Assembly: GCA_900759665.1 (NCBI GenBank)
Contig: CAAEWE010000018.1
Location: 62,001 to 126,000 of the forward strand
Length of the DNA stretch: 64,000 bases
Direction of reading: 5' to 3'
Source: Lachnospiraceae bacterium
Lineage (GTDB): Bacteria > Bacillota > Clostridia > Lachnospirales > Lachnospiraceae
The notes beneath the pieces are model-generated. The model made no database searches. It had not been told where the DNA came from and saw only the letters and a list, made by a program, of their open reading frames with translations. Made by a program: the position numbers and the translations under genes. Shown here one piece after another: positions 40,893 to 50,152 of the stretch (positions within the stretch are counted from its first letter, which is position 1; each line of letters begins with the position of its first letter).

Positions 40893-43601
40893 ATGGCACT
40901 GACACCAATGATGCAAAAGTATCTGGAAACGAAGGAGGAATACAAGGATTGTATTCTTTTTTATCGTTTAGGGGACTTTTATGAGATGTTTTTTGACGAT
41001 GCAAAGATCGTATCTAAGGAGCTGGAGCTGACTCTGACCGGCAAAAGCTGTGGACTGGAGGAGCGCGCACCTATGTGTGGCGTTCCTTTTCATGCTGTGG
41101 ACGGTTATCTGGATAAGCTGATCAGCAGAGGATATAAGGTAGCTATCTGCGAGCAGGTGGAGGATCCGAAGCTTGCCAAGGGGCTGGTCAAGCGGGAGGT
41201 TGTCCGCGTAGCCACTCCGGGAACAAATCTTAACATGCAGGCGCTGGATGAAAGCCGTAATAATTATCTTCTCTGTGTAGTATATACGACGAATGCTTAT
41301 GGTGTATCCTATGTGGATGTTACCACCGGAGATTATTATGTGACAGAGTTCGATTCGGAAAACAAGCTTCTGGATGAGATTGGCAAGACCATGCCCTCGG
41401 AGATCATCTGCAACGATTCCTTTCTGGTGTCAGGAGTCGATCTGGAGGATTTGAGAGGACGTCTGAAGATCGTAGTATCTGCTATTGATCCCTGGCATTT
41501 TGATGAGGACCGCTGTGTGGACAGCCTTTGCCGTCATTTTCATGTGGGTTCTCTGGACGGACTTGGTCTTGCGGACTATTCCATTGGAGTGACTGCGGCA
41601 GGAGCGATCATGCAGTATCTGGAGGAGACACAGAAGATCTCTCTGGATCATATCACAACGATCAAGCCATATGTGCCAAACAGCTATATGCTTTTAGACA
41701 GAGCCACCAGAAGAAATTTGGAGCTTTGTGAGACCATGCGGGAGAAGGCCAAGAGAGGCTCGCTTTTCTGGGTGTTAGATAAGACCAGGACGGCCATGGG
41801 AGCGAGAAAGCTTCGTAATTCCATCGAGCAGCCGCTTTTGGATAAGGATCAGATCAACCGGCGTCTGGATGCCATTGAAACGTTAAATAATAATGCAATC
41901 TCCAGAGAGGAGCTCAGAGAGTATTTGTCTCCAATTTATGATCTGGAGCGTCTGATCAGCAAGATCAGTTACCGCAGTGCCAATCCGAAGGATCTGCTGG
42001 CATTCCGCCAGTCCCTTGCCATGCTGCCGCCGATCAAATATCTGCTGAACAGCTTTGAGGGAGATAAGCTGCTTGCCTCCTACGGAAACGATCTTGATGA
42101 TATGGCAGATATCTGCAGTCTGATTACGGATTCCATTGATGAGGATGCGCCTCTTACGGTTCGGGAGGGTGGCATGATCAAGGACGGTTACAACGAAGAG
42201 ATTGACAAGCTTCGTTCGGCGAAAACCGATGGTAAGAAATGGCTTGCCGGGCTTCTGGAGGAGGAAAAGGAAAAGACAGGGATTAAAAACTTAAAGATTA
42301 AATTTAATAAAGTGTTTGGCTATTATCTGGAGGTAACCAATTCCTTTAAGGATCTGGTGCCTGAGGACTGGATGCGCAAGCAGACTCTTGCCAATGCAGA
42401 GCGATATACCACACCAAAGCTAAAGGAGCTGGAGGATACAATCCTTGGAGCCGAGGATAAGCTGTATACCCTGGAATATAATGTGTTCTGTGAAGTCCGT
42501 GATACTATTTACGGTGAGATTGGCAGGATCCAGAAGGCGGCCAAGATCATTGCCGGAGTGGATATGCTGGCGTCTTTGGCCGTGGTTGCGGAGCAGAATA
42601 ATTATGTGCGCCCAGAGATTCGTAAAAAGGGTGTGATCGATATCAAAAACGGCAGACATCCTGTTGTGGAGAAAATGATCAAAAACGATATGTTTGTGGC
42701 AAATGACACATATCTGGACAATGACAAGCACCGGATCAGTATTATTACCGGACCAAATATGGCAGGAAAGTCTACCTATATGCGTCAGACTGCCCTGATC
42801 GTGCTGATGGCACAGATTGGCTCCTTTGTACCTGCTGACAAAGCAGTGATCGGTATTGTGGACCGTATTTTTACCAGAGTCGGCGCCTCCGATGATCTGG
42901 CGAGTGGTCAGAGTACCTTTATGGTGGAAATGACGGAGGTTGCCAATATTCTCCGGAACGCCACCAAAGACAGTCTGATCATTCTGGACGAGATCGGCCG
43001 TGGCACCAGCACCTTTGACGGGCTGGGCATTGCCTGGTCGGTGATCGAGCATATTGCTGATAAAAAGCTTCTGGGTGCCAAAACATTATTTGCAACCCAT
43101 TATCATGAGCTGACGGAGCTTGAGGGAAAGCTGGACAGCGTTGATAATTACTGCATCGCCGTGAAGGAGCAGGGAGATGATATCATTTTCCTGCGTAAGA
43201 TCATCAAAGGAGGCGCGGATAAAAGCTATGGTATTCAGGTGGCAAAACTTGCCGGTGTCCCGGAAAACGTACTGAAGCGGGCCAGAGAGATTGTGGATGA
43301 ACTGAGCAATAACGACATTGCCGAGAAGGCGAAGGACATCGCAGTGGAGTACGAAATTCCGGACTATGAATATGGGATTGAACAGCAGACTCAAAAGCCG
43401 CGGAAGGTACGGAAGAAAACAGAGTCTGAGATTGAATCAGAGAAAATGGGACAGATTTCAATGTTTGACGGATATCAGCCAAATGTCAAAACAGATGATA
43501 TTATTTATGAGCTGCATGATCTGGATCTGTCCACAACAACGCCGATCGATGCTATGAATATTTTATATAAGATGCAGACAAAGCTGCGGGAGAGAATGTA
43601 A
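40893..43601 (+). CDS. mutS: DNA mismatch repair protein MutS
   Basis: A 902-residue MutS1. The mismatch-binding domain opens with MALTPMMQKYLETKEEYKDCILFYRLGDFYEMF, including the conserved F-x-E-type reader (FYEMF). The ATPase has Walker A GPNMAGKST, the Walker B region LIILDEIGRGTSTFDG and FATHYHEL. ATG 40893 is used; the frame from 40824 overlaps rnpB. It is 91 bases upstream of mutL, forming the mutSL-miaA operon. Confidence 0.97.
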   Translation: MALTPMMQKYLETKEEYKDCILFYRLGDFYEMFFDDAKIVSKELELTLTGKSCGLEERAPMCGVPFHAVDGYLDKLISRGYKVAICEQVEDPKLAKGLVKREVVRVATPGTNLNMQALDESRNNYLLCVVYTTNAYGVSYVDVTTGDYYVTEFDSENKLLDEIGKTMPSEIICNDSFLVSGVDLEDLRGRLKIVVSAIDPWHFDEDRCVDSLCRHFHVGSLDGLGLADYSIGVTAAGAIMQYLEETQKISLDHITTIKPYVPNSYMLLDRATRRNLELCETMREKAKRGSLFWVLDKTRTAMGARKLRNSIEQPLLDKDQINRRLDAIETLNNNAISREELREYLSPIYDLERLISKISYRSANPKDLLAFRQSLAMLPPIKYLLNSFEGDKLLASYGNDLDDMADICSLITDSIDEDAPLTVREGGMIKDGYNEEIDKLRSAKTDGKKWLAGLLEEEKEKTGIKNLKIKFNKVFGYYLEVTNSFKDLVPEDWMRKQTLANAERYTTPKLKELEDTILGAEDKLYTLEYNVFCEVRDTIYGEIGRIQKAAKIIAGVDMLASLAVVAEQNNYVRPEIRKKGVIDIKNGRHPVVEKMIKNDMFVANDTYLDNDKHRISIITGPNMAGKSTYMRQTALIVLMAQIGSFVPADKAVIGIVDRIFTRVGASDDLASGQSTFMVEMTEVANILRNATKDSLIILDEIGRGTSTFDGLGIAWSVIEHIADKKLLGAKTLFATHYHELTELEGKLDSVDNYCIAVKEQGDDIIFLRKIIKGGADKSYGIQVAKLAGVPENVLKRAREIVDELSNNDIAEKAKDIAVEYEIPDYEYGIEQQTQKPRKVRKKTESEIESEKMGQISMFDGYQPNVKTDDIIYELHDLDLSTTTPIDAMNILYKMQTKLRERM

Positions 43602-43692
43602 ACGCAGATAAAAGAACAATGTCAGGACGGCTGCCGGAAAAATTATGTGTTTGCAGCCGGATGTTTCTGGCAGAAAGGAATGTAGGAACGGA

Positions 43693-45750
43693 ATGTCTAA
43701 GATACATGTTCTGAATCAGGATACCATTAATAAAATTGCTGCCGGTGAGGTGATCGAAAGACCCATGGCAGTGGTAAAGGAATTGACGGAAAATGCGATC
43801 GATGCTGATGCCAATGCGATCACCGTAGAGGTGAAGGACGGCGGTAAGGCACTGATCCGTATGACGGACAACGGAGTGGGAATGAATGAGGAGGATGTCC
43901 GGCTGGCATTTACCCCTCATGCCACCAGTAAGATTGATGATGCCGAGGATCTGCTCAGGGTATCGACGCTGGGCTTTCGAGGTGAGGCACTTGCCAGCAT
44001 TTCATCTGTGTCACAGCTGGAGATGGTGACAAAGACCAGAAATGAGCTGATGGGCTGCCGCTATGAAGCGGACGGTGGAAAGGAGCGGACACTGGAGGCT
44101 GTGGGATGTCCGGACGGTACTACGATCCTGGTCCGCAATCTCTTCTTTAATACACCGGCACGTTTGAAATTTTTGAAATCCTCCCCGACAGAGGCAGGAT
44201 ATATCAATACCCTGATCGAGCGTCTTGCGTTGTCTCATCCGGATATTTCCTTCCGGTTTATCAATCAGAATCAGACAAAGCTTCATACTTCGGGAAATGG
44301 AAATTTGAAAGACGTCATATATCATATATATGGTAAGGATATTACATCAAATCTTCTGGAGGTGAATGCCAGTGAGGTGAGCTGTCAGGTAAAGGGATTT
44401 ATCGGCAAACCGATCATTTCCAGAGGCAACCGCAATTATATGAATTATTTTATTAACGGCAGATATATTAAGAGCTCTACAATTCATAAAGCGATTGAGG
44501 ACGCTTATCAGCCGTATACTATGCAGCACAGATATCCTTTTACGGTGCTGCATTTTACGGTGGCACCGGAGTTAGTGGATATTAACGTGCATCCGCAGAA
44601 AATGGAGATCCGTTTTTCAGATGCACAGGGGATTTATCAAAGTGTTTATCATGCCATCAGCGAAGCATTAAAGCACAGGGAATTTATACCGGAAGTGTCT
44701 CTGGCATCATCGGATTCCAAACCTGTACCTCAAAAAGGACAGGCTACGGCAAAACCAGTCCGGGAGCCGGAGATGTTTGAAAAGAAGAGAATGCAGTCCG
44801 TACAGATCCTGGAGGAGATCAAAAAACAGGATGAAAGATTAAAAAAGCAGGGAATGATGCAGGAAACAGCTGTGTACGGAAAACGGGACAATACAGAAAC
44901 CTCGAAAGGAATGGATGCTTCCTCAGATATGGAACCGATACAAGCAGCCGGAAGTGCTGTGCTAAATATTGGACAGGCAGAAGCAACTGAAAATACTGTC
45001 CCAAATATGGAACAGACGAAAACAACCGGAAATACTGTCCCAAATATGGAACAGACAGAAAACGCCCCAAATACCGTTCCACATACAGAACGCACAAACG
45101 AAGTCAGGTATAATGTCCATGATCCGGTACAGGAATCTTTCTTTGATAAAGGCATTCTTTCCGAACAGGCTCAAAAGGAAGTAAAGATCATCGGACAGGT
45201 ATTTGACACATACTGGATCCTGCAGTATGACAGTGCCATGTATATGGTGGATCAGCATGCGGCTCACGAAAAGGTACTGTATGAGCGTTTTATGAGACAA
45301 TTTTCGGAGAAAAAGCCTATAGTTCAGCTTTTACAGCCTCCGGTTGTCCTGACACTGACCATGCAGGAGGAGCAGGCGGTGAAGGAGCATATGTCCGTCT
45401 TTGAGGAACTGGGATATCAGATCGAACCTTTCGGCGGCAGGGAATATGTCGTGAATGGTGTACCGGCACATTTGCCGCAGATTGGCAATGAGGAGCTTTT
45501 AAAAGAAGTCATTGATGCCATGGTGGACGAACACGCCCGTCCGACACCGGATATTTTAAAGGATAAAATTGCGTCCATGTCCTGCAAGGCGGCGGTAAAA
45601 GGAAATAACCGCCTGCCGAGGGAGCAGATGGAGGAGCTTTTGCGGGAGCTTATGACATTGGAAAATCCATATCATTGTCCTCATGGAAGACCGACTATGA
45701 TCAAGATGACCAAGACAGAGCTGGACAAGAAGTTTAAGCGTATTGTATAA
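43693..45750 (+). CDS. mutL: DNA mismatch repair protein MutL
   Basis: A 685-residue MutL. N-terminal GHKL ATPase: TENAIDADANAI, TDNGVGM, GFRGEALASI. The C-terminal domain contains the nicking endonuclease motif VDQHAAHEKVLYERF and SCKAAVKGNN/CPHGRPT metal ligands, as expected in bacteria without MutH. The linker (about residues 335-500) is long and includes four 13-residue repeats. ATG 43693 has AGGAACGGA upstream. Confidence 0.96.
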   Translation: MSKIHVLNQDTINKIAAGEVIERPMAVVKELTENAIDADANAITVEVKDGGKALIRMTDNGVGMNEEDVRLAFTPHATSKIDDAEDLLRVSTLGFRGEALASISSVSQLEMVTKTRNELMGCRYEADGGKERTLEAVGCPDGTTILVRNLFFNTPARLKFLKSSPTEAGYINTLIERLALSHPDISFRFINQNQTKLHTSGNGNLKDVIYHIYGKDITSNLLEVNASEVSCQVKGFIGKPIISRGNRNYMNYFINGRYIKSSTIHKAIEDAYQPYTMQHRYPFTVLHFTVAPELVDINVHPQKMEIRFSDAQGIYQSVYHAISEALKHREFIPEVSLASSDSKPVPQKGQATAKPVREPEMFEKKRMQSVQILEEIKKQDERLKKQGMMQETAVYGKRDNTETSKGMDASSDMEPIQAAGSAVLNIGQAEATENTVPNMEQTKTTGNTVPNMEQTENAPNTVPHTERTNEVRYNVHDPVQESFFDKGILSEQAQKEVKIIGQVFDTYWILQYDSAMYMVDQHAAHEKVLYERFMRQFSEKKPIVQLLQPPVVLTLTMQEEQAVKEHMSVFEELGYQIEPFGGREYVVNGVPAHLPQIGNEELLKEVIDAMVDEHARPTPDILKDKIASMSCKAAVKGNNRLPREQMEELLRELMTLENPYHCPHGRPTMIKMTKTELDKKFKRIV
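44953..45108 (+). repeat. 39-bp tandem repeat in the mutL linker
   Basis: Four in-frame units of 39 bp start at 44953, 44992, 45031 and 45070 and encode variants of NTVPNMEQTxxxx. The second and third are nearly identical at the DNA level, the outer two degenerate. Confidence 0.85.
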
Positions 45751-45767
45751 AATGCGAAAGGAAGATT

Positions 45768-46727
45768 ATGGAAAATTTCAAAGAAAAAAAGAAGCCGCTG
45801 ATCATTCTGACGGGGCCTACCGCAGTGGGAAAAACGGCTCTGTCCATCGGCCTGGCAAAGGCGGTGGGAGGAGAGATCATTTCGGCGGATTCTATGCAGG
45901 TATATAAGGGGATGGACATAGGCACGGCCAAGATCACGCCGGAGGAAATGGACGGTGTGCCTCATTATCTGGTGGATGAGCTGGAGCCGTGGGAGGAGTT
46001 TAATGTCGTTGTGTTCCAGAAGTTATGTAAAAAATACATGGAACAGATTTACGCCAAGGGCAAGATTCCGATCATTGTGGGGGGAACCGGATTTTATATT
46101 CAGTCGGTTCTGTATGACATTGATTTTACGGAGAATGAAGCAGATACGTCTTACCGGCAGATGCTGGAGCAGAAGGCAGAAGAGGAAGGGGCAGAGGCAC
46201 TTCATCAGGAGCTTGCCAAGGCAGATCCGGAGTCGGCAGAGCAGATCCATCCCAACAATGTCAAGAAGGTGATCCGGGCGCTGGAGTATTATCATCAGAC
46301 CGGAGAGAAGATTTCAGAGCATAATGAAACCCAGAGACAGAAGGAATCACCATATGATTTCATTTATTATGTGTTGAGTCTGCCGAGAGAGATTCTGTAT
46401 GACAGGATCAACAAACGGGTGGAGCTGATGCGTCAGGGAGGTCTTGAGGAGGAAGTAAGACGACTTGAGGAGCACGGATGTACCCGCGGGCTGGTGTCCA
46501 TGCAGGGACTGGGCTATAAGGAGATTCTGGATGCCTTTGCCGGAAAATGTACAATGGATGAGGCGTTTGACAAGATCAAGCTGGAAACGAGACATTTTGC
46601 AAAAAGGCAGTTTACATGGTTTCGCCGGGAGCGTACCGTGACCTGGCTGGACAAAGAGCAGTATGACAGCGAGGATGCACTTCTTGCACATTGTGTGGAA
46701 GAGATACGGGAGCGGTTTCTGCTCTGA
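45768..46727 (+). CDS. miaA: tRNA dimethylallyltransferase
   Basis: A 319-residue enzyme adding dimethylallyl to A37 of tRNAs that read UNN codons. P-loop GPTAVGKTALS, DSMQVYKGMDIGTAKIT (substrate site), and IPIIVGGTGFYIQ are all present, as is the C-terminal TRHFAKRQFTWFRRE. RBS GAAAGGAAG. It follows mutL by 17 bases, the usual order in Firmicutes. Confidence 0.96.
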   Translation: MENFKEKKKPLIILTGPTAVGKTALSIGLAKAVGGEIISADSMQVYKGMDIGTAKITPEEMDGVPHYLVDELEPWEEFNVVVFQKLCKKYMEQIYAKGKIPIIVGGTGFYIQSVLYDIDFTENEADTSYRQMLEQKAEEEGAEALHQELAKADPESAEQIHPNNVKKVIRALEYYHQTGEKISEHNETQRQKESPYDFIYYVLSLPREILYDRINKRVELMRQGGLEEEVRRLEEHGCTRGLVSMQGLGYKEILDAFAGKCTMDEAFDKIKLETRHFAKRQFTWFRRERTVTWLDKEQYDSEDALLAHCVEEIRERFLL

Positions 46728-46830
46728 TGGAAGATCACGGCAGGGAAAACGGTATGATCAAACAGGATCAGGCCGGTGAAGTGAAGAATTTTAATAGTGA
46801 GAAAAGAAAAAGAGAAAAGAGGAAGAGAAC

Positions 46831-48117
46831 ATGGAATTAAAGGATTGGTACAGGGAAGCAGGGATCAGTGAAAAGGTTTATGATTTCTGCAGCAGCATCG
46901 AAGCGGGACTGAAGGAGCGGTTTGAGCAGATCGACCGGACGGCGGAATACAATCAGATGAAAGTACTCCGGGCAATGCAGAAGCATAAGGTCAGTGCGGG
47001 CTGCTTTGAGTCCTCTACGGGATATGGCTATGATGATCTGGGCAGAGAGACGCTGGAGGATGTGTATGCCAGCGTATTTGAAACGGAATCGGCACTGGTC
47101 AGACCTCAGCTTACCTGTGGCACCCATGCTCTGACGGTGGCTCTTTCTGCCAATCTGCGGCCGGGAGATGAACTGTTGTCTCCTGTAGGAAAGCCTTATG
47201 ATACTCTGGAGGGCGTGATCGGAATCGGGGATAATGCAGCGCCGGGCAGCCTAAAGGAGTTTGGTGTCACTTACCGTCAGGTGGATCTGAAGGCGGACGG
47301 CAGCTTTGATTTTGAAGGGATCCGGGCAGCTTTAAATGACCGGACAAAGCTTGTAACCATTCAGCGGTCCAAGGGATACGCTACACGTCCGACCCTTTCT
47401 GTGGCACGGATCGGAGAGTTGATCTCCTTTATCAAGTCCATCCGTCCGGATGTGATCTGTATGGTGGACAACTGTTATGGAGAGTTCGTGGAACGGATCG
47501 AGCCGACACAGGTGGGGGCAGATATGTGCGTCGGCTCCCTGATCAAGAATCCGGGAGGCGGACTGGCACCGATCGGCGGTTATATTGTGGGAAGGCAGGA
47601 TCTGATCGATATGTGTGCCTATCGTCTGACTGCACCGGGACTTGGCAAAGAGGTGGGGGCAACCCTTGGTCTGAACCGTTCTTTCTTCCAAGGCTTTTTC
47701 ATGGCTCCGTGTGTGGCTGCCTCTGCATTAAAGGGGGCAATTTTTGCAGCCAATATCTATGAGCGTCTTGGGTTTAAGGTGGTTCCTGACAGCACCGAGT
47801 CCCGACACGATATCATTCAGGCGGTTACTCTGGGGTCTGCGGAAGGTGTGATCGCTTTCTGTAAGGGTATCCAGTCGGGTTCTCCGGTAGACAGCCATGT
47901 GGCACCAGAGCCGTATGCGATGCCGGGATACCACAGTGACGTGATAATGGCAGCCGGTGCTTTTGTACAGGGCTCTTCAATTGAGCTCAGTGCTGATGGA
48001 CCGATCGAGCCTCCGTATGCGGTATATTTTCAGGGAGGCCTGACCTGGTATCATGCGAAATTTGGCATTATGATGTCGGTACAATATATGGAAAATGAGC
48101 ATTTATTGTCGTTATAG
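46831..48117 (+). CDS. Methionine gamma-lyase-like PLP protein (YnbB type)
   Basis: A 428-residue PLP protein of the family often labelled aluminium-resistance or methionine gamma-lyase family (PF06838). Visible: FESSTGYGYDDLGRE, TCGTHALTVALSANLRPGDELL, MVDNCYGEFVE (PLP aspartate) and the Schiff-base lysine in SLIKNPGGGLAPIGGYI. Like B. subtilis YnbB it lies just behind miaA. The physiological substrate is not established. RBS GAGGAAGAG. Confidence 0.9.
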   Translation: MELKDWYREAGISEKVYDFCSSIEAGLKERFEQIDRTAEYNQMKVLRAMQKHKVSAGCFESSTGYGYDDLGRETLEDVYASVFETESALVRPQLTCGTHALTVALSANLRPGDELLSPVGKPYDTLEGVIGIGDNAAPGSLKEFGVTYRQVDLKADGSFDFEGIRAALNDRTKLVTIQRSKGYATRPTLSVARIGELISFIKSIRPDVICMVDNCYGEFVERIEPTQVGADMCVGSLIKNPGGGLAPIGGYIVGRQDLIDMCAYRLTAPGLGKEVGATLGLNRSFFQGFFMAPCVAASALKGAIFAANIYERLGFKVVPDSTESRHDIIQAVTLGSAEGVIAFCKGIQSGSPVDSHVAPEPYAMPGYHSDVIMAAGAFVQGSSIELSADGPIEPPYAVYFQGGLTWYHAKFGIMMSVQYMENEHLLSL

Positions 48118-48260
48118 AAAAGGATTTCCGTCGGATTTCATAAAAATATCACGAATAAATCACAATTCCATAGGAAGATGGTTCTATACAAAATCAACAT
48201 TTTATGATACCATATAATGTGATGCGTTTGGTGGGGGAAGCCTTCAGACAGGAGGCAGTA

Positions 48261-48992
48261 ATGAATGAAAACAAGCGTAAACAGTATGAAGAAGAGACGG
48301 AGAACACCATTACCATGAAGGAGCTTCCGTTCTCGGAAAGACCCTATGAGAAGTGTTGCCGGTATGGACCGGAAGCACTTTCTGACAGTGAACTTCTGGC
48401 GGTAGTGATCCGTACCGGCAGTCATGGGGAGAAGGCAGTTGACCTTGCCAGAAGGGTGTTATGCCATCTTCCGGGAGGACATCTGGGAGGTCTGTTTCAT
48501 ATTTCGCTGGAACAGCTGCAGGAGATACATGGCATCGGCATGGTAAAGGCAGTTCAGTTGAAATGCATGGCAGAATTTACAAAGCGTATGGTGCGGTCCA
48601 GCATGCCGGCGGAGAAGTTAAAATGTGATGATCCGGAGCAGGTGGCCGCTTATTATATCCAGCAGATGCGTTTTCTGGAGACAGAGCAGGTACTTTTGCT
48701 GGTGCTTGACGGCAAGAATGCATTGTCTCAGGAGATTGTAATCTCTAACGGTTCCTTTAATGCATCTGCTGCAGCACCGCGGGAGATCTTTTATCAGGCA
48801 CTGAAGCATAAGGCGGTCAATATCATTGTTCTGCATAACCATCCCTCAGGAGATCCGTCACCTAGTCAGGGGGATATGCTTGCAACAAAGCGGATCCGGG
48901 ATGTGGGGCATATGATCGGTATCGAGCTTTTAGATCATATTGTGATCGGGGACAACCGATATATCAGTTTTCGGGAAAGCGGATATTTATAA
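48261..48992 (+). CDS. radC: RadC family JAB-domain protein
   Basis: A 243-residue protein with a helix-hairpin-helix-like N-terminal part (ELLAVVIRTGSHGEKAVDLA, IHGIGMVKAVQLK) and a C-terminal JAMM metal motif HNHPSGDPSPSQGD. Named for DNA repair, but the function is disputed. ATG 48261 lies six bases after AGGAGG; the longer frame to 48204 has no RBS. It precedes mreB, as in many Bacilli and Clostridia. Confidence 0.92.
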   Translation: MNENKRKQYEEETENTITMKELPFSERPYEKCCRYGPEALSDSELLAVVIRTGSHGEKAVDLARRVLCHLPGGHLGGLFHISLEQLQEIHGIGMVKAVQLKCMAEFTKRMVRSSMPAEKLKCDDPEQVAAYYIQQMRFLETEQVLLLVLDGKNALSQEIVISNGSFNASAAAPREIFYQALKHKAVNIIVLHNHPSGDPSPSQGDMLATKRIRDVGHMIGIELLDHIVIGDNRYISFRESGYL

Positions 48993-48993
48993 A

Positions 48994-49030
48994 ATGATGC
49001 TGGGTCAAACGATCTTTGAACCGGCATCAT
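48994..49030. other. Long hairpin between radC and mreB
   Basis: ATGATGC (48994-49000) pairs with GCATCAT (49024-49030) and the inner GGGTCAAA/TTTGAACC continues the stem with one mismatch, about 16 pairs in all. No T run follows, so it may be a processing signal or attenuator more than a terminator. Confidence 0.45.
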
Positions 49031-49066
49031 AAAAATTGACATAGATTACCGGAAGGGAGTATTCCA

Positions 49067-50092
49067 ATGGCACATAAAACATATGGTATTGATTTTGGAA
49101 CAGGCACCGTCAAGGTCTATAAAAAGTCGGATGGTATTATCCTGAATGAACGCACCGTGGTGGCAACGGTGGGAAAAGGTACGCAGCAGCATCCGGTGGC
49201 AATTGGCGATAAGGCCTATGAAATGTATGAAAAGGTTCCACCCAATATCAAGGTCTCTTTTCCTCTGGAAAATGGTGTGATCTCACAGATGGGCGATATG
49301 ATCTCTCTGTGGAATTTTATGCTGGAGAAGATATCCGGCAAACGTAAATTAAAAAATGCCGATTTTTATATTGCAGTACCTGCGGATATCCGTGAGGTGG
49401 ACAAAAATGCATATTCCAGGGTCGTTTCTGAAGGGGAGAGCAGACCCCATAAAGTGTTTCTGATCCATAAGCCGATTGCGGATGCACTGGGACTGAATCT
49501 GGATGTGGAGAATTCCAGGGGGATCATGATCGTCAATGTGGGAGCAGACACCACGGAGATTTCCGTCTTGTCTCTGGGAGGAATTGTTGTTTCCAAATTG
49601 CTGCCATACGGAGGAAATTATTTTGATGACCAGATTATGAATTATATCCGTAAGGAACATAATTTTGTCATAGGCAGGAAAAGTGCGGAACAGATCAAAA
49701 AAACACTGGTATCTGCTGTGCCGGTGGATGAGAGCGTTACGGTGGTTGGACGCAATGTTGTAAAAGGTCTTCCGGGTGAAGTAACGATAAGATCTTCGGA
49801 AATTTTTCCGTTAGTACAGGGTGTATTTCTGACCATATCGGCGGCAGTCAGATCCATGCTGGAGAGAACACCGCCGGAGATCGCTTCCGAGATTGCAGAG
49901 AATGGGATTTATCTGACCGGAGGATCTTCCTGGATCCGTGGCATGGATCAGCTGGTGGCGAATGAAACCCGATATAAGATCAATACCACCAGGCATGCCC
50001 AGAGAACGGTGGTGTCCGGACTTGGTTATCTGGCAGAGCATCCGAAAACTGCTGCCAGATACAGCATCCCTCTGAAAAGTGCAAAGGATTAG
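49067..50092 (+). CDS. mreB: MreB-like rod-shape protein with altered ATPase motifs
   Basis: A 341-residue bacterial actin, first gene of the mre operon; MreB filaments guide lateral wall synthesis. The fold is clear along the length, for example LSLGGIVVSKLLPYGGNYFDDQIMNYIRK and NGIYLTGGSSWIRGMDQL. Nucleotide motifs differ from canonical MreB: DLGTANT reads DFGTGTV (9-15), EEPFAAAIG reads HKPIADALG (both glutamates replaced by H134 and K135), and VVDIGGGTTE reads IVNVGADTTE (Asp replaced by N157). Weak or absent ATP hydrolysis is inferred. Another MreB or Mbl may exist outside this window. RBS GGAAGGGAG. Confidence 0.88.
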   Translation: MAHKTYGIDFGTGTVKVYKKSDGIILNERTVVATVGKGTQQHPVAIGDKAYEMYEKVPPNIKVSFPLENGVISQMGDMISLWNFMLEKISGKRKLKNADFYIAVPADIREVDKNAYSRVVSEGESRPHKVFLIHKPIADALGLNLDVENSRGIMIVNVGADTTEISVLSLGGIVVSKLLPYGGNYFDDQIMNYIRKEHNFVIGRKSAEQIKKTLVSAVPVDESVTVVGRNVVKGLPGEVTIRSSEIFPLVQGVFLTISAAVRSMLERTPPEIASEIAENGIYLTGGSSWIRGMDQLVANETRYKINTTRHAQRTVVSGLGYLAEHPKTAARYSIPLKSAKD

Positions 50093-50152
50093 TACTGTGC
50101 CGGTCTGAATGAGGGATTCTTGTATATATTATGATGTGAAGGAGTTGTAGGA

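Noticed and set aside
40480..41004. Open frames on the - strand across the region 40480-41004
   Set aside because: They cover the RNase P RNA gene, whose helices and conserved sequences explain the region; structured RNA genes often give chance open frames.
46728..46840. A 37-codon frame (MEDHGRENG...) overlapping the miaA stop and the start of the methionine gamma-lyase-like gene
   Set aside because: No good RBS, highly basic low-complexity end that matches the purine-rich RBS region of the next gene; too weak to call.
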